Below, piece by piece: positions 7,295-15,961 of a stretch of 36,671 nucleotides of DNA. The first letter of the stretch is position 1; the number at the start of each line of letters is the position of its first letter. Under the pieces are notes generated by a model. It saw only the letters and a list, made by a program, of their open reading frames with translations, did no database searches and was not told where the DNA came from. The position numbers and the translations under genes are program-made. This stretch comes from an uncultured Succinatimonas sp. (GTDB lineage Bacteria > Pseudomonadota > Gammaproteobacteria > Enterobacterales > Succinivibrionaceae): positions 1 to 36,671 of the forward strand of contig CALBLB010000013.1 in NCBI GenBank assembly GCA_937896115.1, read 5' to 3'.

Positions 7295-10129
7295 ATGGAT
7301 AAAATAACCATTCGCGGCGCCAGAACTCATAATCTTAAAAATATTACGTTGACATTGCCGCGTAACCGTTTGGTTGTGATCACAGGTCTTTCTGGATCCG
7401 GGAAATCATCTCTTGCTTTTGACACTTTGTATGCTGAAGGGCAGCGACGTTATGTTGAATCTTTGTCGTCGTACGCAAGACAGTTCCTTTCATTATCTGA
7501 TAAACCCGACGTTGATTCCATAGAAGGGCTGTCTCCTGCTATTTCCATAGAACAGAAATCAACATCACATAATCCGCGTTCTACTGTCGGCACAATTACC
7601 GAGATTTATGATTATTTACGTTTGCTATGGGCCAGAGTCGGTGAGGCGCGCTGTCCAAAACACGGAACAGTATTGAAAGCTCAGACTGTAACCGAAATAA
7701 CTGATACGATTATGGCTTTGCCTGAAGGATCCAAATACATGATCCTTTCTCCGGTGGTACGAGGTCGTAAGGGCGAATATCGACAACTGTTTGCGGATTT
7801 GGCTAAAGACGGATTTATCAGAGCCAGAGTTGATGGAAATATTTGTGATCTTGCAGATCCTCCCAAACTTGGACTGAGGATCAAACATACCATTGAAATA
7901 GTCGTGGATCGCTTAAAGATCAGACCGGATATTCGTCAGCGGGTGGCTGATTCGGTGGAAACTGCGCTTAAATATGCGGACGGATTGTGTTGTGCAGTTC
8001 CTATGGAAGAGCATAAAAAAGAAGACGAACTTCTTTTTTCATCAAAATATTCTTGCCCTGAATGCGGTTATTCTATTCCGGAATTGGAGCCTCGTGATTT
8101 TTCATTCAATAACCCGCATGGTGCCTGCCCCAAATGTGACGGCCTTGGGCAAATGATGGTTTTTGATGTGCATAAGATTGTACCGGATGAATCAAAATCG
8201 ATTTATGACGGTGCGATCGCCGGTTGGGATAGACGTTATGCTTTCTTTTTTAGGTACTTAGAGCAGGTAGCCAAACATTACGATATAGATCTGCATAAGC
8301 CTTTTTCTAAGCTTACTAAGAAAGAGCAAGATTTATTTCTTTTCGGTACCGGTGAACCTATTTCCATGGAATTTCGTACTCACAGTAAGGTCGAAAAACG
8401 GTTTGAAGCGTTTGAAGGGGTGATCCCCAATTATGAACGCAGATTGCATGAGACAGAATCTGAATACGTGCGTGAGTATATATCTACTTTAATGACTCCT
8501 CTTAAATGTCCTGAATGCGGCGGAGCTAGACTAAAAGAAGAATATCGCCATGTTTTTGTAGGTGACAAAAGCATAGGTGAGGTTTGTGACATGTCAATTA
8601 AGGATTGTTATATCTTTTTTGATGGTTTGCAACTTGAAGAACAACAAAATGCCATTGCCAGCAGGGTACTTAAGGAGATTAAAAATCGGCTTTCGTTTTT
8701 GATAAACGTAGGTTTGGATTATCTGACTTTATCAAGATCAGCTGAAACGCTATCAGGCGGTGAAGCGCAACGCATCAGACTGGCAAGTCAAATAGGTGCA
8801 GGTCTTACCGGAGTTATGTATACGTTGGATGAACCTTCTATAGGATTGCATCAACGCGACAATAATCGTTTAATCGATGCATTGAAACATTTGCGCGATT
8901 TAGGAAACAGTGTGATAGTGGTAGAACACGACGAAGATACCATGCGCGCTGCAGATTGTATTGTGGACATCGGTCCCGGTGCCGGAGTGCACGGCGGATC
9001 AGTAGTAGCCCAAGGAAGTGTTGAAGATCTTGAAAACAATCCCGCATCGCTCACGGGAGATTATTTGGCAGGGCGTAAACGTATAGAAATACCTGCTAAA
9101 AGAATAAAACCGCAAAAAGGTAAAAGTGTTGTACTGTCAGGATGTTCCGGCAATAATCTTAAAAATATCACGGTTGAATTCCCAGTGGGTTGTTTTATTG
9201 CGGTGACAGGGGTGTCAGGTTCTGGAAAGTCAACTTTGGTTAACGATACCTTGGTAAGAAATGCCGAAAGGATCTTGAACGGAGTTACCGCAAATGATGA
9301 ACCTGCACCTTGTAAGAAAATTGAAGGTTTGGAGAATTTTGACAAGATCATCTGTATTGATCAAAGCCCTATAGGAAGAACCCCTCGCTCGAATCCGGCT
9401 ACTTATGTTGGATTGTTTACTGAAATTCGCAGTTTGTTTGCTCAGGTGCCAGAAGCTAGAGCCAGAGGTTATGGACCAGGACGTTTTTCTTTTAATGTAA
9501 AAGGCGGTCGTTGTGAAGCATGCCAAGGTGACGGTACCATCAGAGTTTCGATGAATTTTATGGCTGACGTGTTTGTAAAATGCGAAGCATGCGGCGGGGC
9601 GCGATATAACCGTGAAACTTTAGAAATCAAATATAAGGAAAAAAACATTTCAGAAGTACTGAATATGAATGTTGAAGAGGCTTTGTCCTTTTTCGAAGCC
9701 GTGCCTTCAATTGCCAATAAATTGCGAACTTTAAACGAAGTCGGTTTGTCATATATTACGTTGGGACAAGCTGCAACCACCTTCTCAGGCGGCGAAGCGC
9801 AACGCATCAAACTATCAAAGGAACTCTCAAAAAGGTCTACCGGCAGAACTTTATATGTATTAGATGAACCAACTACTGGTTTGCATTTTGATGATGTACG
9901 CCAATTGCTGGCAGTGTTGATGAGGCTGAGAGATCAGGGAAATACGGTAGTGGTGATTGAGCATAATCTGGATGTGATTAAGTGTGCAGATCACATAATA
10001 GATCTCGGTCCTGAAGGCGGAAGTGGGGGAGGAACTGTCATTGCATGCGGTACTCCAGAAGACATCGCTTTAAGGAAAGACTCATATACCGGACAATTTT
10101 TAAAACCTATTCTTGAACGCGGATATTAG
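7295..10129 (+). CDS. uvrA: UvrA, excinuclease ABC subunit A
   Basis: UvrA is the damage-recognition ATPase of nucleotide excision repair; it works as a dimer and loads UvrB on lesions. The 944-residue length is close to E. coli UvrA (940). Seen in order: Walker A of the first ATPase (GLSGSGKSSLAFDTLY, from residue 31), a Cys4 zinc module (CPECGYSIPEL and CPKCDGLG), a second Cys pair (CPECGG), signature LSGGEAQRIRLASQIG and Walker B YTLDEPSIGLH. The second half has Walker A GVSGSGKSTLVNDTL, zinc module CEACQGDG and CEACGG, signature FSGGEAQRIKLSKELS and Walker B YVLDEPTTGLH. It starts MDKITIRGARTHNLKNI, aligning with the E. coli N-terminus. The stop codon overlaps the ribosome-binding site of the next gene. 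Confidence 0.99.
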   Translation: MDKITIRGARTHNLKNITLTLPRNRLVVITGLSGSGKSSLAFDTLYAEGQRRYVESLSSYARQFLSLSDKPDVDSIEGLSPAISIEQKSTSHNPRSTVGTITEIYDYLRLLWARVGEARCPKHGTVLKAQTVTEITDTIMALPEGSKYMILSPVVRGRKGEYRQLFADLAKDGFIRARVDGNICDLADPPKLGLRIKHTIEIVVDRLKIRPDIRQRVADSVETALKYADGLCCAVPMEEHKKEDELLFSSKYSCPECGYSIPELEPRDFSFNNPHGACPKCDGLGQMMVFDVHKIVPDESKSIYDGAIAGWDRRYAFFFRYLEQVAKHYDIDLHKPFSKLTKKEQDLFLFGTGEPISMEFRTHSKVEKRFEAFEGVIPNYERRLHETESEYVREYISTLMTPLKCPECGGARLKEEYRHVFVGDKSIGEVCDMSIKDCYIFFDGLQLEEQQNAIASRVLKEIKNRLSFLINVGLDYLTLSRSAETLSGGEAQRIRLASQIGAGLTGVMYTLDEPSIGLHQRDNNRLIDALKHLRDLGNSVIVVEHDEDTMRAADCIVDIGPGAGVHGGSVVAQGSVEDLENNPASLTGDYLAGRKRIEIPAKRIKPQKGKSVVLSGCSGNNLKNITVEFPVGCFIAVTGVSGSGKSTLVNDTLVRNAERILNGVTANDEPAPCKKIEGLENFDKIICIDQSPIGRTPRSNPATYVGLFTEIRSLFAQVPEARARGYGPGRFSFNVKGGRCEACQGDGTIRVSMNFMADVFVKCEACGGARYNRETLEIKYKEKNISEVLNMNVEEALSFFEAVPSIANKLRTLNEVGLSYITLGQAATTFSGGEAQRIKLSKELSKRSTGRTLYVLDEPTTGLHFDDVRQLLAVLMRLRDQGNTVVVIEHNLDVIKCADHIIDLGPEGGSGGGTVIACGTPEDIALRKDSYTGQFLKPILERGY

Positions 10130-10139
10130 GAGAATATTT

Positions 10140-10535
10140 ATGTACGAACTTACCGACAAAGAACATGACGCCGTATTGCAGTTAAATGCTGAATATCGAA
10201 AATCTTACTTTATAAATAAAGCTCTTGAACAAGGAGGGTTCTATATTATCAGTGATCAGGACGGTCCTTTTATGCTTGAGGATTTGGAAACAGATGAGCA
10301 TGATGAGAAGGCCACTGTTTTACCGGTATTTGCTCATGAAATTTTCGCTAATGATTTTATCGCAAAGTCAAAACTTTACGGGGCCAAAGCTCAATATGTT
10401 ACTGTCGATGCCTATAATCGTATGTGGGTTGAAACTTTGAAAAACAGTGAAGTTTTAGTGGCATTTATGCCGGTAGGGGAAGGAGATTTTGAGATATCAG
10501 CCCCGGAACCGTGGTTGGCTGTAACTAAGGGCTGA
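10140..10535 (+). CDS. DUF2750 family protein, linked to uvrA
   Basis: This 131-residue soluble, acidic protein has no signal peptide or membrane segment. The pattern fits the uncharacterised DUF2750 family: an N-terminal helical segment with RKSYFINKALEQGGFYIISDQDGPFMLED, a central LPVFAHEIFANDF resembling the family's conserved PVWPxxxYA region, and a C-terminal WVETLKNSEVLVAFMP. Function is unknown. The ATG at 10140 is preceded by AGGAG at 10128-10132, which overlaps the uvrA stop codon. The two genes are thus 10 bases apart and surely co-transcribed. A strong terminator follows. The family call is from memory of its pattern, so moderate confidence. Confidence 0.7.
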   Translation: MYELTDKEHDAVLQLNAEYRKSYFINKALEQGGFYIISDQDGPFMLEDLETDEHDEKATVLPVFAHEIFANDFIAKSKLYGAKAQYVTVDAYNRMWVETLKNSEVLVAFMPVGEGDFEISAPEPWLAVTKG

Positions 10536-10541
10536 AAAAGA

Positions 10542-10565
10542 AACCGCCGTCGTAAAACGGCGGTT
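10542..10565. terminator. Bidirectional terminator between the DUF2750 and BASS transporter genes
   Basis: A perfect 9-bp GC-rich stem (AACCGCCGT at 10542-10550, ACGGCGGTT at 10557-10565) lies between two convergent genes. It is preceded by GAAAAAG and followed by CAATTATTTATTC, giving a modest U-tract in both directions. Confidence 0.85.
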
Positions 10566-10572
10566 CAATTAT

Positions 10573-11601
10573 TTATTCTTGATAGACGGGGAGCCCCAAA
10601 GCCTTGCAGCGTGCTACCAATTTTTCGCGGTGAGCCAACTGCCATGAATTCATTACATTCTGCCAGAGAATATAGCATCCTGGGGCAATCACTGCTGCCG
10701 GGTCGAGAAACGAAAGAGCCACCCACAGGCCGAAAACACCGTTGCGTTGACCAAAAGCCTGACCTGCACTGATACGCTGATGATGCCGGTTCCCTACTAA
10801 TTTACCTATTGCAAAGTGCGCAACCGTGGTTACGAGACCAACCCCCGCCATGGACCATAATGTGGCGGAATTTTCAGGAGAATTAACTATACAGGAGAAA
10901 GTTCTAGCCGATACAGTACAAAGACATACTGCCCAAATGTAGTATGAAATGCCGCGAAGTTTATTAATAATGAAATGATGTAACGGTTTGATAAAAAGTT
11001 TCGTAACAAAGGCCAGAATCAGAGGCAGAACAATCACAGGAAAAATTCTTCCTGCGATTAACATAAATTCCTCAAAGAAACTGCCTGATAGTTTTGATGT
11101 AAATAAGGGAAAAAATAAAGGAATAGCAATGGCACATAACAAGTTCCCTATCAAGATGCCTGTAACTACCGAAGCTTCGTTTCCTCCGAGTTTTCCTGCT
11201 ATCACTCCTGCAGCTGCGGCAGGAGGCATGATCACGCACATGATTGCTCCCTGAATCAAAGCACGATGAGGTGAGTTTACGTGACAAGCCAAATAGAAAG
11301 ATAAAACGGCAGTTGCAATTAGCATTAACAGATTAATTACAATATGCCATTGTCTAGGGCGCATATCTTTTAGGTTAACTTTACAGAAAGAAAAATACAG
11401 CATGGAAAAAATCAACAGCGGTAAAAGATCATTTCCAAAGAAATATGCTATTGGTTTTAACGGTTTTAATGCGTCGACAAAATGGAATAATGAGAAAATT
11501 GTTCCGCCGGTACCTATGGCAAAAAAAAGCAAATAAGTCCGGACAAAGCGTCCGATCTTGACGGATGTCGGGATCTGATTGTTGTTGTTCTGATCTGTCA
11601 T
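10573..11601 (-). CDS. BASS-like (bile acid:sodium symporter fold) membrane transporter
   Basis: This 342-residue polytopic protein has about nine or ten hydrophobic segments. The motifs resemble the BASS/SBF superfamily: a first-half GAIMCVIMPPAAAAGVIAGKLGGNEA, then VVTGILIGNLLCAIAIPLFF, and a second-half AGQAFGQRNGVFGLWVALSFLDP with APGCYILWQNVMNS. The GGNEA and FGQRN segments correspond to the crossover regions that hold substrate and sodium in the fold. The substrate cannot be told from the sequence; members carry organic acids, bile acids or other anions. It is divergent from tldE and convergent with the DUF2750 gene. It is probably a single-gene unit. Confidence 0.7.
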   Translation of the reverse strand: MTDQNNNNQIPTSVKIGRFVRTYLLFFAIGTGGTIFSLFHFVDALKPLKPIAYFFGNDLLPLLIFSMLYFSFCKVNLKDMRPRQWHIVINLLMLIATAVLSFYLACHVNSPHRALIQGAIMCVIMPPAAAAGVIAGKLGGNEASVVTGILIGNLLCAIAIPLFFPLFTSKLSGSFFEEFMLIAGRIFPVIVLPLILAFVTKLFIKPLHHFIINKLRGISYYIWAVCLCTVSARTFSCIVNSPENSATLWSMAGVGLVTTVAHFAIGKLVGNRHHQRISAGQAFGQRNGVFGLWVALSFLDPAAVIAPGCYILWQNVMNSWQLAHREKLVARCKALGLPVYQE

Positions 11602-11748
11602 AATTCAGATAACACTAAAAAAATTTTTGAATGATTTTCAGCTTCTGGTGAGAATTACATATAAGCTGAACGTAGAAAATTTTACTGCTTTTTCAAAGTG
11701 CGTTTTTAGTTAAAAGTAAATTAATTGTTCATAAAACAAGGTAAAACC

Positions 11749-13104
11749 ATGGATTTTTTTACGGATATTAAAGAGCGGGAACAGAGACTTCAGCATATTG
11801 CGAATGAGGCTGTAAGCAAAGCTTTGTCAGCAGGAGCTGATTCCTGTGCAGCCGTCAGTGCTAGCGCTCAGGGTATATCTGTATCAAGTCGTGACGGTGA
11901 AGTGGAAAACTTGGAATTTAATCGTGACAATGAACTGAGTATTACTGTTTATAAAAATAATCGGCGCGGCAGTGCGTCAACTACTGATTTAAGTCCTGAA
12001 GCATTGGAACAAACGGCTACGGCGGCGGTAGCTTTGGCAGAATTTTCCGACGAGGATGACTGTGCCGGCTTGCCTGATGCTGATCTTTTGTGTAAAGAAT
12101 TCAGAGATCTAAAAGTATTGTATCCTGGATTTAATTCTCCTGATGATGCGGTAAAACTTGCTGTTGATTTGGATCGTTACGGATTGTCATTTAAGACAGA
12201 TGGGATCAAAGGTTCAGACGGCTCAAGCGCTGATTATTCCGTATATACCAACTGTTTGGCCAATTCTTCGGGGTTTTGCAGAGCTAGCTCATCCAGTATT
12301 TGTTCTGCCGGTTTGACTTTGCTGGGGGAAAAGGATGGAAAAATGCAACGTGGTAGCGGGTTTACCGTTGCACGGGATCCCTTGAAAATGCATCAATTAG
12401 CAGAAGTCGCTGACGAAGCTTATAAAAAGACCACTGGAAAATTAGGTGCAGTTTCAGTAAAAACCGGTAAATATAATGTGATTTTTTCACGCTCAGCAGT
12501 GCAAAGTTTGCTAGGAAATTTTGCTCAGGCAATTTCCGGGAATGCAATATACAGGAGAGGCTCTTTCCTGTGTGACTTCCTTGGGAAGAAAGTGATGCCG
12601 CAATATGTATCTTTATTGGAAGATCCTTTTATTGAAGGAAGTTTTGGAGCTGCTAATTGCGATGGAGAAGGAGTAAGAGTAAACAAAAGTTTGTTGATAA
12701 AGGACGGAATATTGCAGGATTATTTGCTCTCATCTTATTCTGCTAGAAAATTAAAAATGCGTACCAACGGGCATTCTGGCGGAATTTACAATTGGTTTTT
12801 AAATTTTGACGAATCTCATACCCGAAGTTTTGATGATTTATTAAAAGATGCGGGAGAAGGCTTGGTTATAGACGAACTGATGGGTCAGGGAGTTGATCTT
12901 GCAAGTGGAAACTATTCTAGGGGAGCTGCCGGTTATTACTTTAAGAACGGGAAGAGAGAGTATGCCGTATCCGAAATTACGGTTGCCGGAAATTTAAAGG
13001 ATATGTTTTTGAATATGGCTCTTATAGGCAACGATGTCGACAAGCGCTATAAAGTTCAAACGGGATCAATTCTAATTCCGGAAATTACGGTATCAGGAAG
13101 CTAA
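11749..13104 (+). CDS. tldE: TldE (PmbA), non-catalytic partner of TldD
   Basis: TldE pairs with TldD to form the protease that matures microcin B17-type peptides and degrades CcdA-like antitoxins; TldE itself lacks the HExxxH site. The 451-residue protein (E. coli PmbA 450) shows the family pattern: ISVSSRDGEVENLEFNRDNELSITVYKNNRRGSASTTDLS in the N-terminal domain, LEDPFIEGSFGAANCDGEGV near residue 300, and RTNGHSGGIYN. The C-terminal end has FLNMALIGNDVDKR and GSILIPEITVSGS. The ATG at 11749 is preferred over an in-frame upstream start because AAGG lies about 8 bases before it and the homology begins there. Its partner tldD is about 9 kb away on the other strand. Confidence 0.95.
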   Translation: MDFFTDIKEREQRLQHIANEAVSKALSAGADSCAAVSASAQGISVSSRDGEVENLEFNRDNELSITVYKNNRRGSASTTDLSPEALEQTATAAVALAEFSDEDDCAGLPDADLLCKEFRDLKVLYPGFNSPDDAVKLAVDLDRYGLSFKTDGIKGSDGSSADYSVYTNCLANSSGFCRASSSSICSAGLTLLGEKDGKMQRGSGFTVARDPLKMHQLAEVADEAYKKTTGKLGAVSVKTGKYNVIFSRSAVQSLLGNFAQAISGNAIYRRGSFLCDFLGKKVMPQYVSLLEDPFIEGSFGAANCDGEGVRVNKSLLIKDGILQDYLLSSYSARKLKMRTNGHSGGIYNWFLNFDESHTRSFDDLLKDAGEGLVIDELMGQGVDLASGNYSRGAAGYYFKNGKREYAVSEITVAGNLKDMFLNMALIGNDVDKRYKVQTGSILIPEITVSGS

Positions 13105-13111
13105 AGCAAAA

Positions 13112-13132
13112 GAGCGGGATTTTATCCCGCTC
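13112..13132. terminator. Bidirectional terminator between tldE and gpmI
   Basis: GAGCGGGAT (13112-13120) and ATCCCGCTC (13124-13132) form a perfect 9-bp stem with a TTT loop, between two convergent genes. The flanks are AGCAAAA and CTCATCAATTTTCT. Confidence 0.8.
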
Positions 13133-13168
13133 CTCATCAATTTTCTACATCTTTGTAGCAATAGACAA

Positions 13169-14707
13169 CTACTTCAATTTGACGATAGGAGTACCTGTCA
13201 TTTCTTTAGGCTGTTCCATGCCGATTAGATACAGAATGGTCGGAGCTAAATCGCACAAACGGCCGTCTTGCCTCATTTCTGCCTTTCTGCCTACATAAAT
13301 AAGAGGTACAGGCAAATTGGTATGAGCCGTGTAAGGTTGACCAGTGGTCAAATCTTTCATTCGTTCGCAGTTGCCGTGATCTGCTGTGATGAGACATTCA
13401 CCGTTTACTTTCTTCAGTGATTCGACTACGCGACCTATGCAATGATCAACAGCTTCTACAGCCTTAACAGCAGCTTCAAATTTACCGGTGTGGCCAACCA
13501 TATCACCGTTAGGATAGTTGCAGATGACAACATCGTATTTACCTGACTCGATGGCATTGCACAGTTTGTCAGTCAGTTCTTGAGAACTCATTTCAGGTTG
13601 TAAATCGTAAGTGGCAACCTTTGGAGATTGGACCAGAATACGATCCTCTCCAGGGAATACGGTTTCAACGCCGCCGTTGAAGAAGAAAGTGACATGAGCG
13701 TATTTCTCGGTTTCTGAGATACGCAACTGGGTCTTACCATGCTTAGATAGCCATTCGCCCAGAGTGTTGACCAACTCCTCGGGAGGATAAGCACAGGCGG
13801 TCTTTATATCTGCAGCATATTGCGTAAGCATTACAAAGTCAGCAAGCTTCGGACGGTATTCGCGTTTAAATCCTTTGAATTCGTCGTCAGAGTTAACGAA
13901 AGCACGGGAAATTTGGCGGGCACGATCAGCACGGAAATTCATGAAAATCATGCTGTCGCCGTCTTCCATTTTTACTGGCTCACCAACTACTGATGCTTTG
14001 ACGAACTCATCGTTTTCATCACGATCGTAGGCGGCTTTTAATGCTTCGGTTGCAGAAGCAAAAGGGGCAAAATCGCTCTTAGCTGCGGTTATGAGGTCGT
14101 AGGCTGCTTGAACGCGGTCCCAACGATTATCGCGATCCATTGCATAATAGCGACCGATAATAGAAACGATACGTCCTACGCCCAATTCTTTGAAAAGTTT
14201 TTCAAAGAAGTCGATGTCGCCCTGAGCAGAACGGGGAGGAACATCACGACCGTCGAGGAACGGATGGAAGTAGATTTTTGTAGCTCCACGTTGGGCTGCT
14301 AACTTAATCATGGCGGCAATATGCTGTTCGTGACTGTGAACTCCGCCTGGAGACATTAACCCCATGATGTGAACAGCTTTACCAGCTTTTACAGCTTTAT
14401 CTACAGCATCAACCAGGACTTTGTTCTTAAAGAAATCGCCGTCTTCAATGGCTTTGGTTATACGAGTTAATTCCTGATAGACGATTCTACCGGCACCTAT
14501 ATTGGTATGACCGACTTCTGAGTTGCCCATCTGACCTTCAGGCAGACCTACATATGTACCAGAGGCTTGTATGTCGGTGTGAGCGTATTCAGCAGTAAGT
14601 TTATCCAAATTAGGAGTTTTGGCTGCGGCAACGGCGTTGAACTCTTTATTGGGATTGTCTCCCCAACCATCCATGATGATAAGTGCAAAAGTTTTCTTTT
14701 TTTCCAT
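13169..14707 (-). CDS. gpmI: GpmI, 2,3-bisphosphoglycerate-independent phosphoglycerate mutase
   Basis: GpmI interconverts 3- and 2-phosphoglycerate in glycolysis and gluconeogenesis, using two manganese ions and a phosphoserine intermediate. The 512-residue length fits the family (E. coli GpmM 514). Motifs in order: metal ligand Asp in ALIIMDGWG (residue 13), catalytic Ser63 in GQMGNSEVGH, PGGVHSHEQH, FLDGRDVPPRSA, RADRARQI, CNYPNGDMVGHTG, and the second metal cluster ITADHGNCE. The gene is monocistronic and divergent from yibN. In E. coli gpmM is also beside yibN, so the order is conserved. Confidence 0.98.
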   Translation of the reverse strand: MEKKKTFALIIMDGWGDNPNKEFNAVAAAKTPNLDKLTAEYAHTDIQASGTYVGLPEGQMGNSEVGHTNIGAGRIVYQELTRITKAIEDGDFFKNKVLVDAVDKAVKAGKAVHIMGLMSPGGVHSHEQHIAAMIKLAAQRGATKIYFHPFLDGRDVPPRSAQGDIDFFEKLFKELGVGRIVSIIGRYYAMDRDNRWDRVQAAYDLITAAKSDFAPFASATEALKAAYDRDENDEFVKASVVGEPVKMEDGDSMIFMNFRADRARQISRAFVNSDDEFKGFKREYRPKLADFVMLTQYAADIKTACAYPPEELVNTLGEWLSKHGKTQLRISETEKYAHVTFFFNGGVETVFPGEDRILVQSPKVATYDLQPEMSSQELTDKLCNAIESGKYDVVICNYPNGDMVGHTGKFEAAVKAVEAVDHCIGRVVESLKKVNGECLITADHGNCERMKDLTTGQPYTAHTNLPVPLIYVGRKAEMRQDGRLCDLAPTILYLIGMEQPKEMTGTPIVKLK

Positions 14708-14953
14708 AAATGAAAGACTTCTCTTGATTGTGTGAATGCTGACAGTATTTTAGCTGTATTTCATAATTAAAATGAGACTTTTTCACTGCTAATGGTGCCA
14801 GTTGATAAGAATTACCTACAACTAACTCTTTGCACATCTTTTGATGCGGTGCACACTTGATCAGGCAGAATTTTTTTCAACGGCCTCCATATGTTAGAAT
14901 TTTACGATCGAAATAGACTCGATTTAAACAGTTCTTCTTTAGAGAGGTATGTC

Positions 14954-15415
14954 GTGGAAGGTTTGTTTTCAGCTGAAAATATGGCTGAATTTTCCGCTTT
15001 TTTCGGTCGTCATTACTTTATGTGCATGATTTGGGTTTTCGCTTTAGCAGGACTCATTTTCGTGCAGTTACGTATGGTGACGGCTAGGATCAAGAAAGTG
15101 ACTTCTGCAGGAGCCACTTTTATGGTCAATCACGAAAACGGTCTTTACGTAGACGTAAGATCTGCAGATGCTTTTGGTAAAGGCCATATTGCCGGATCTG
15201 AGAATGTGTCAGCAACTGACATTAAAGCGGGTAAAGTTCAGCGTATTGGAGCTGATCTTAATCGTCCGCTTATTATGGTAGGTCGTGACAAGTATGACTC
15301 TGATGCTTTCAACAGTGCCAGAGCGCTCAAAAAACAAGGTTATACCAAAGTCTTCTCTTTAGAAGGCGGAATAGCTCAGTGGCAGATTGATAATCTCCCT
15401 CTTTCTATTAAGTGA
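14954..15415 (+). CDS. yibN: YibN, membrane-anchored rhodanese-like protein
   Basis: This 153-residue protein has one N-terminal membrane segment (FMCMIWVFALAGLIFVQLRMV) followed by a rhodanese domain. The domain has ADAFGKGHIAGSENVSATDIKAGKVQRIG (E. coli YibN [21 protein letters not shown]), then PLIMVGRDKYDSDAFNSARALKKQGYTKVFSLEGGIAQW. The active-site cysteine of true rhodaneses is absent: GRDKYD stands where CxxG(K/R) loops occur, so sulfur transfer is doubtful. I chose GTG at 14954 because AGAGAGG (14941-14947) precedes it at proper spacing, and earlier starts lack a site. An ATG at 14984 is the alternative. It heads the yibN-secB-gpsA unit. Confidence 0.82.
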   Translation: MEGLFSAENMAEFSAFFGRHYFMCMIWVFALAGLIFVQLRMVTARIKKVTSAGATFMVNHENGLYVDVRSADAFGKGHIAGSENVSATDIKAGKVQRIGADLNRPLIMVGRDKYDSDAFNSARALKKQGYTKVFSLEGGIAQWQIDNLPLSIK

Positions 15416-15435
15416 TCAGCATAAGGAAAATAAAA

Positions 15436-15954
15436 ATGGCAGACAATGATCAGAAAAATGAAGTAACAAATTCAAATACTCAACCTCAGCAGGCTCCTCA
15501 GCCTGAATTTGAAATATTGAGAGTTTATGCAAAAGATTGTTCGTTGGAGACTCCCAACACCCCGGCTATTTTTCGTGAGCCTTGGAAGCCTCAGATAAAT
15601 GTTGAATTTGATGCCAAACCTCAGAGTGTTGACACTGATCAGTTTGAAATTGATTTGCGCGTTACCGTAACTTGCAAAGTCGGTGAAAAAACTGCTTTCA
15701 TTGCAGAAGTACACCAAGGCGGTCTGTTCTTGGTTCGTAATGTCAGTGACGAAGCTGCGCATTATCTTTTAGGCGCTGTTGCTCCCAATATCCTTTTCCC
15801 TTATGCTCGCGAGCATATTGCTTCCATGGTTAATCGTGCTACGTTCCCTGCTTTGAATCTGCGTCCGCTTAACTTCGAGGCTATTTATCGTGCCCGTCAG
15901 GCAGAAGCTATGGCAAAAGCTGCTGCGGCGAAGAAAAAAGAGGCTAAGGCTTAA
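15436..15954 (+). CDS. secB: SecB, protein-export chaperone
   Basis: SecB is the tetrameric cytosolic chaperone that keeps precursors unfolded and hands them to SecA. The 172-residue protein is slightly longer than E. coli SecB (155), mainly in the Gln-rich N-terminus and the Ala/Lys-rich C-terminus (AMAKAAAAKKKEAKA). Core motifs: ILRVYAKDCSLETPNTP, FREPWKPQINVEFD, EVHQGGLFLV, LLGAVAPNILFPYAREHI and NRATFPALNLRPLNFEA. The ATG at 15436 has AAGGAAAAT upstream. The gene sits 20 bases after yibN and 7 bases before gpsA. E. coli grxC, normally between yibN and secB, is missing. Confidence 0.97.
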   Translation: MADNDQKNEVTNSNTQPQQAPQPEFEILRVYAKDCSLETPNTPAIFREPWKPQINVEFDAKPQSVDTDQFEIDLRVTVTCKVGEKTAFIAEVHQGGLFLVRNVSDEAAHYLLGAVAPNILFPYAREHIASMVNRATFPALNLRPLNFEAIYRARQAEAMAKAAAAKKKEAKA

Positions 15955-15961
15955 ATATCCG

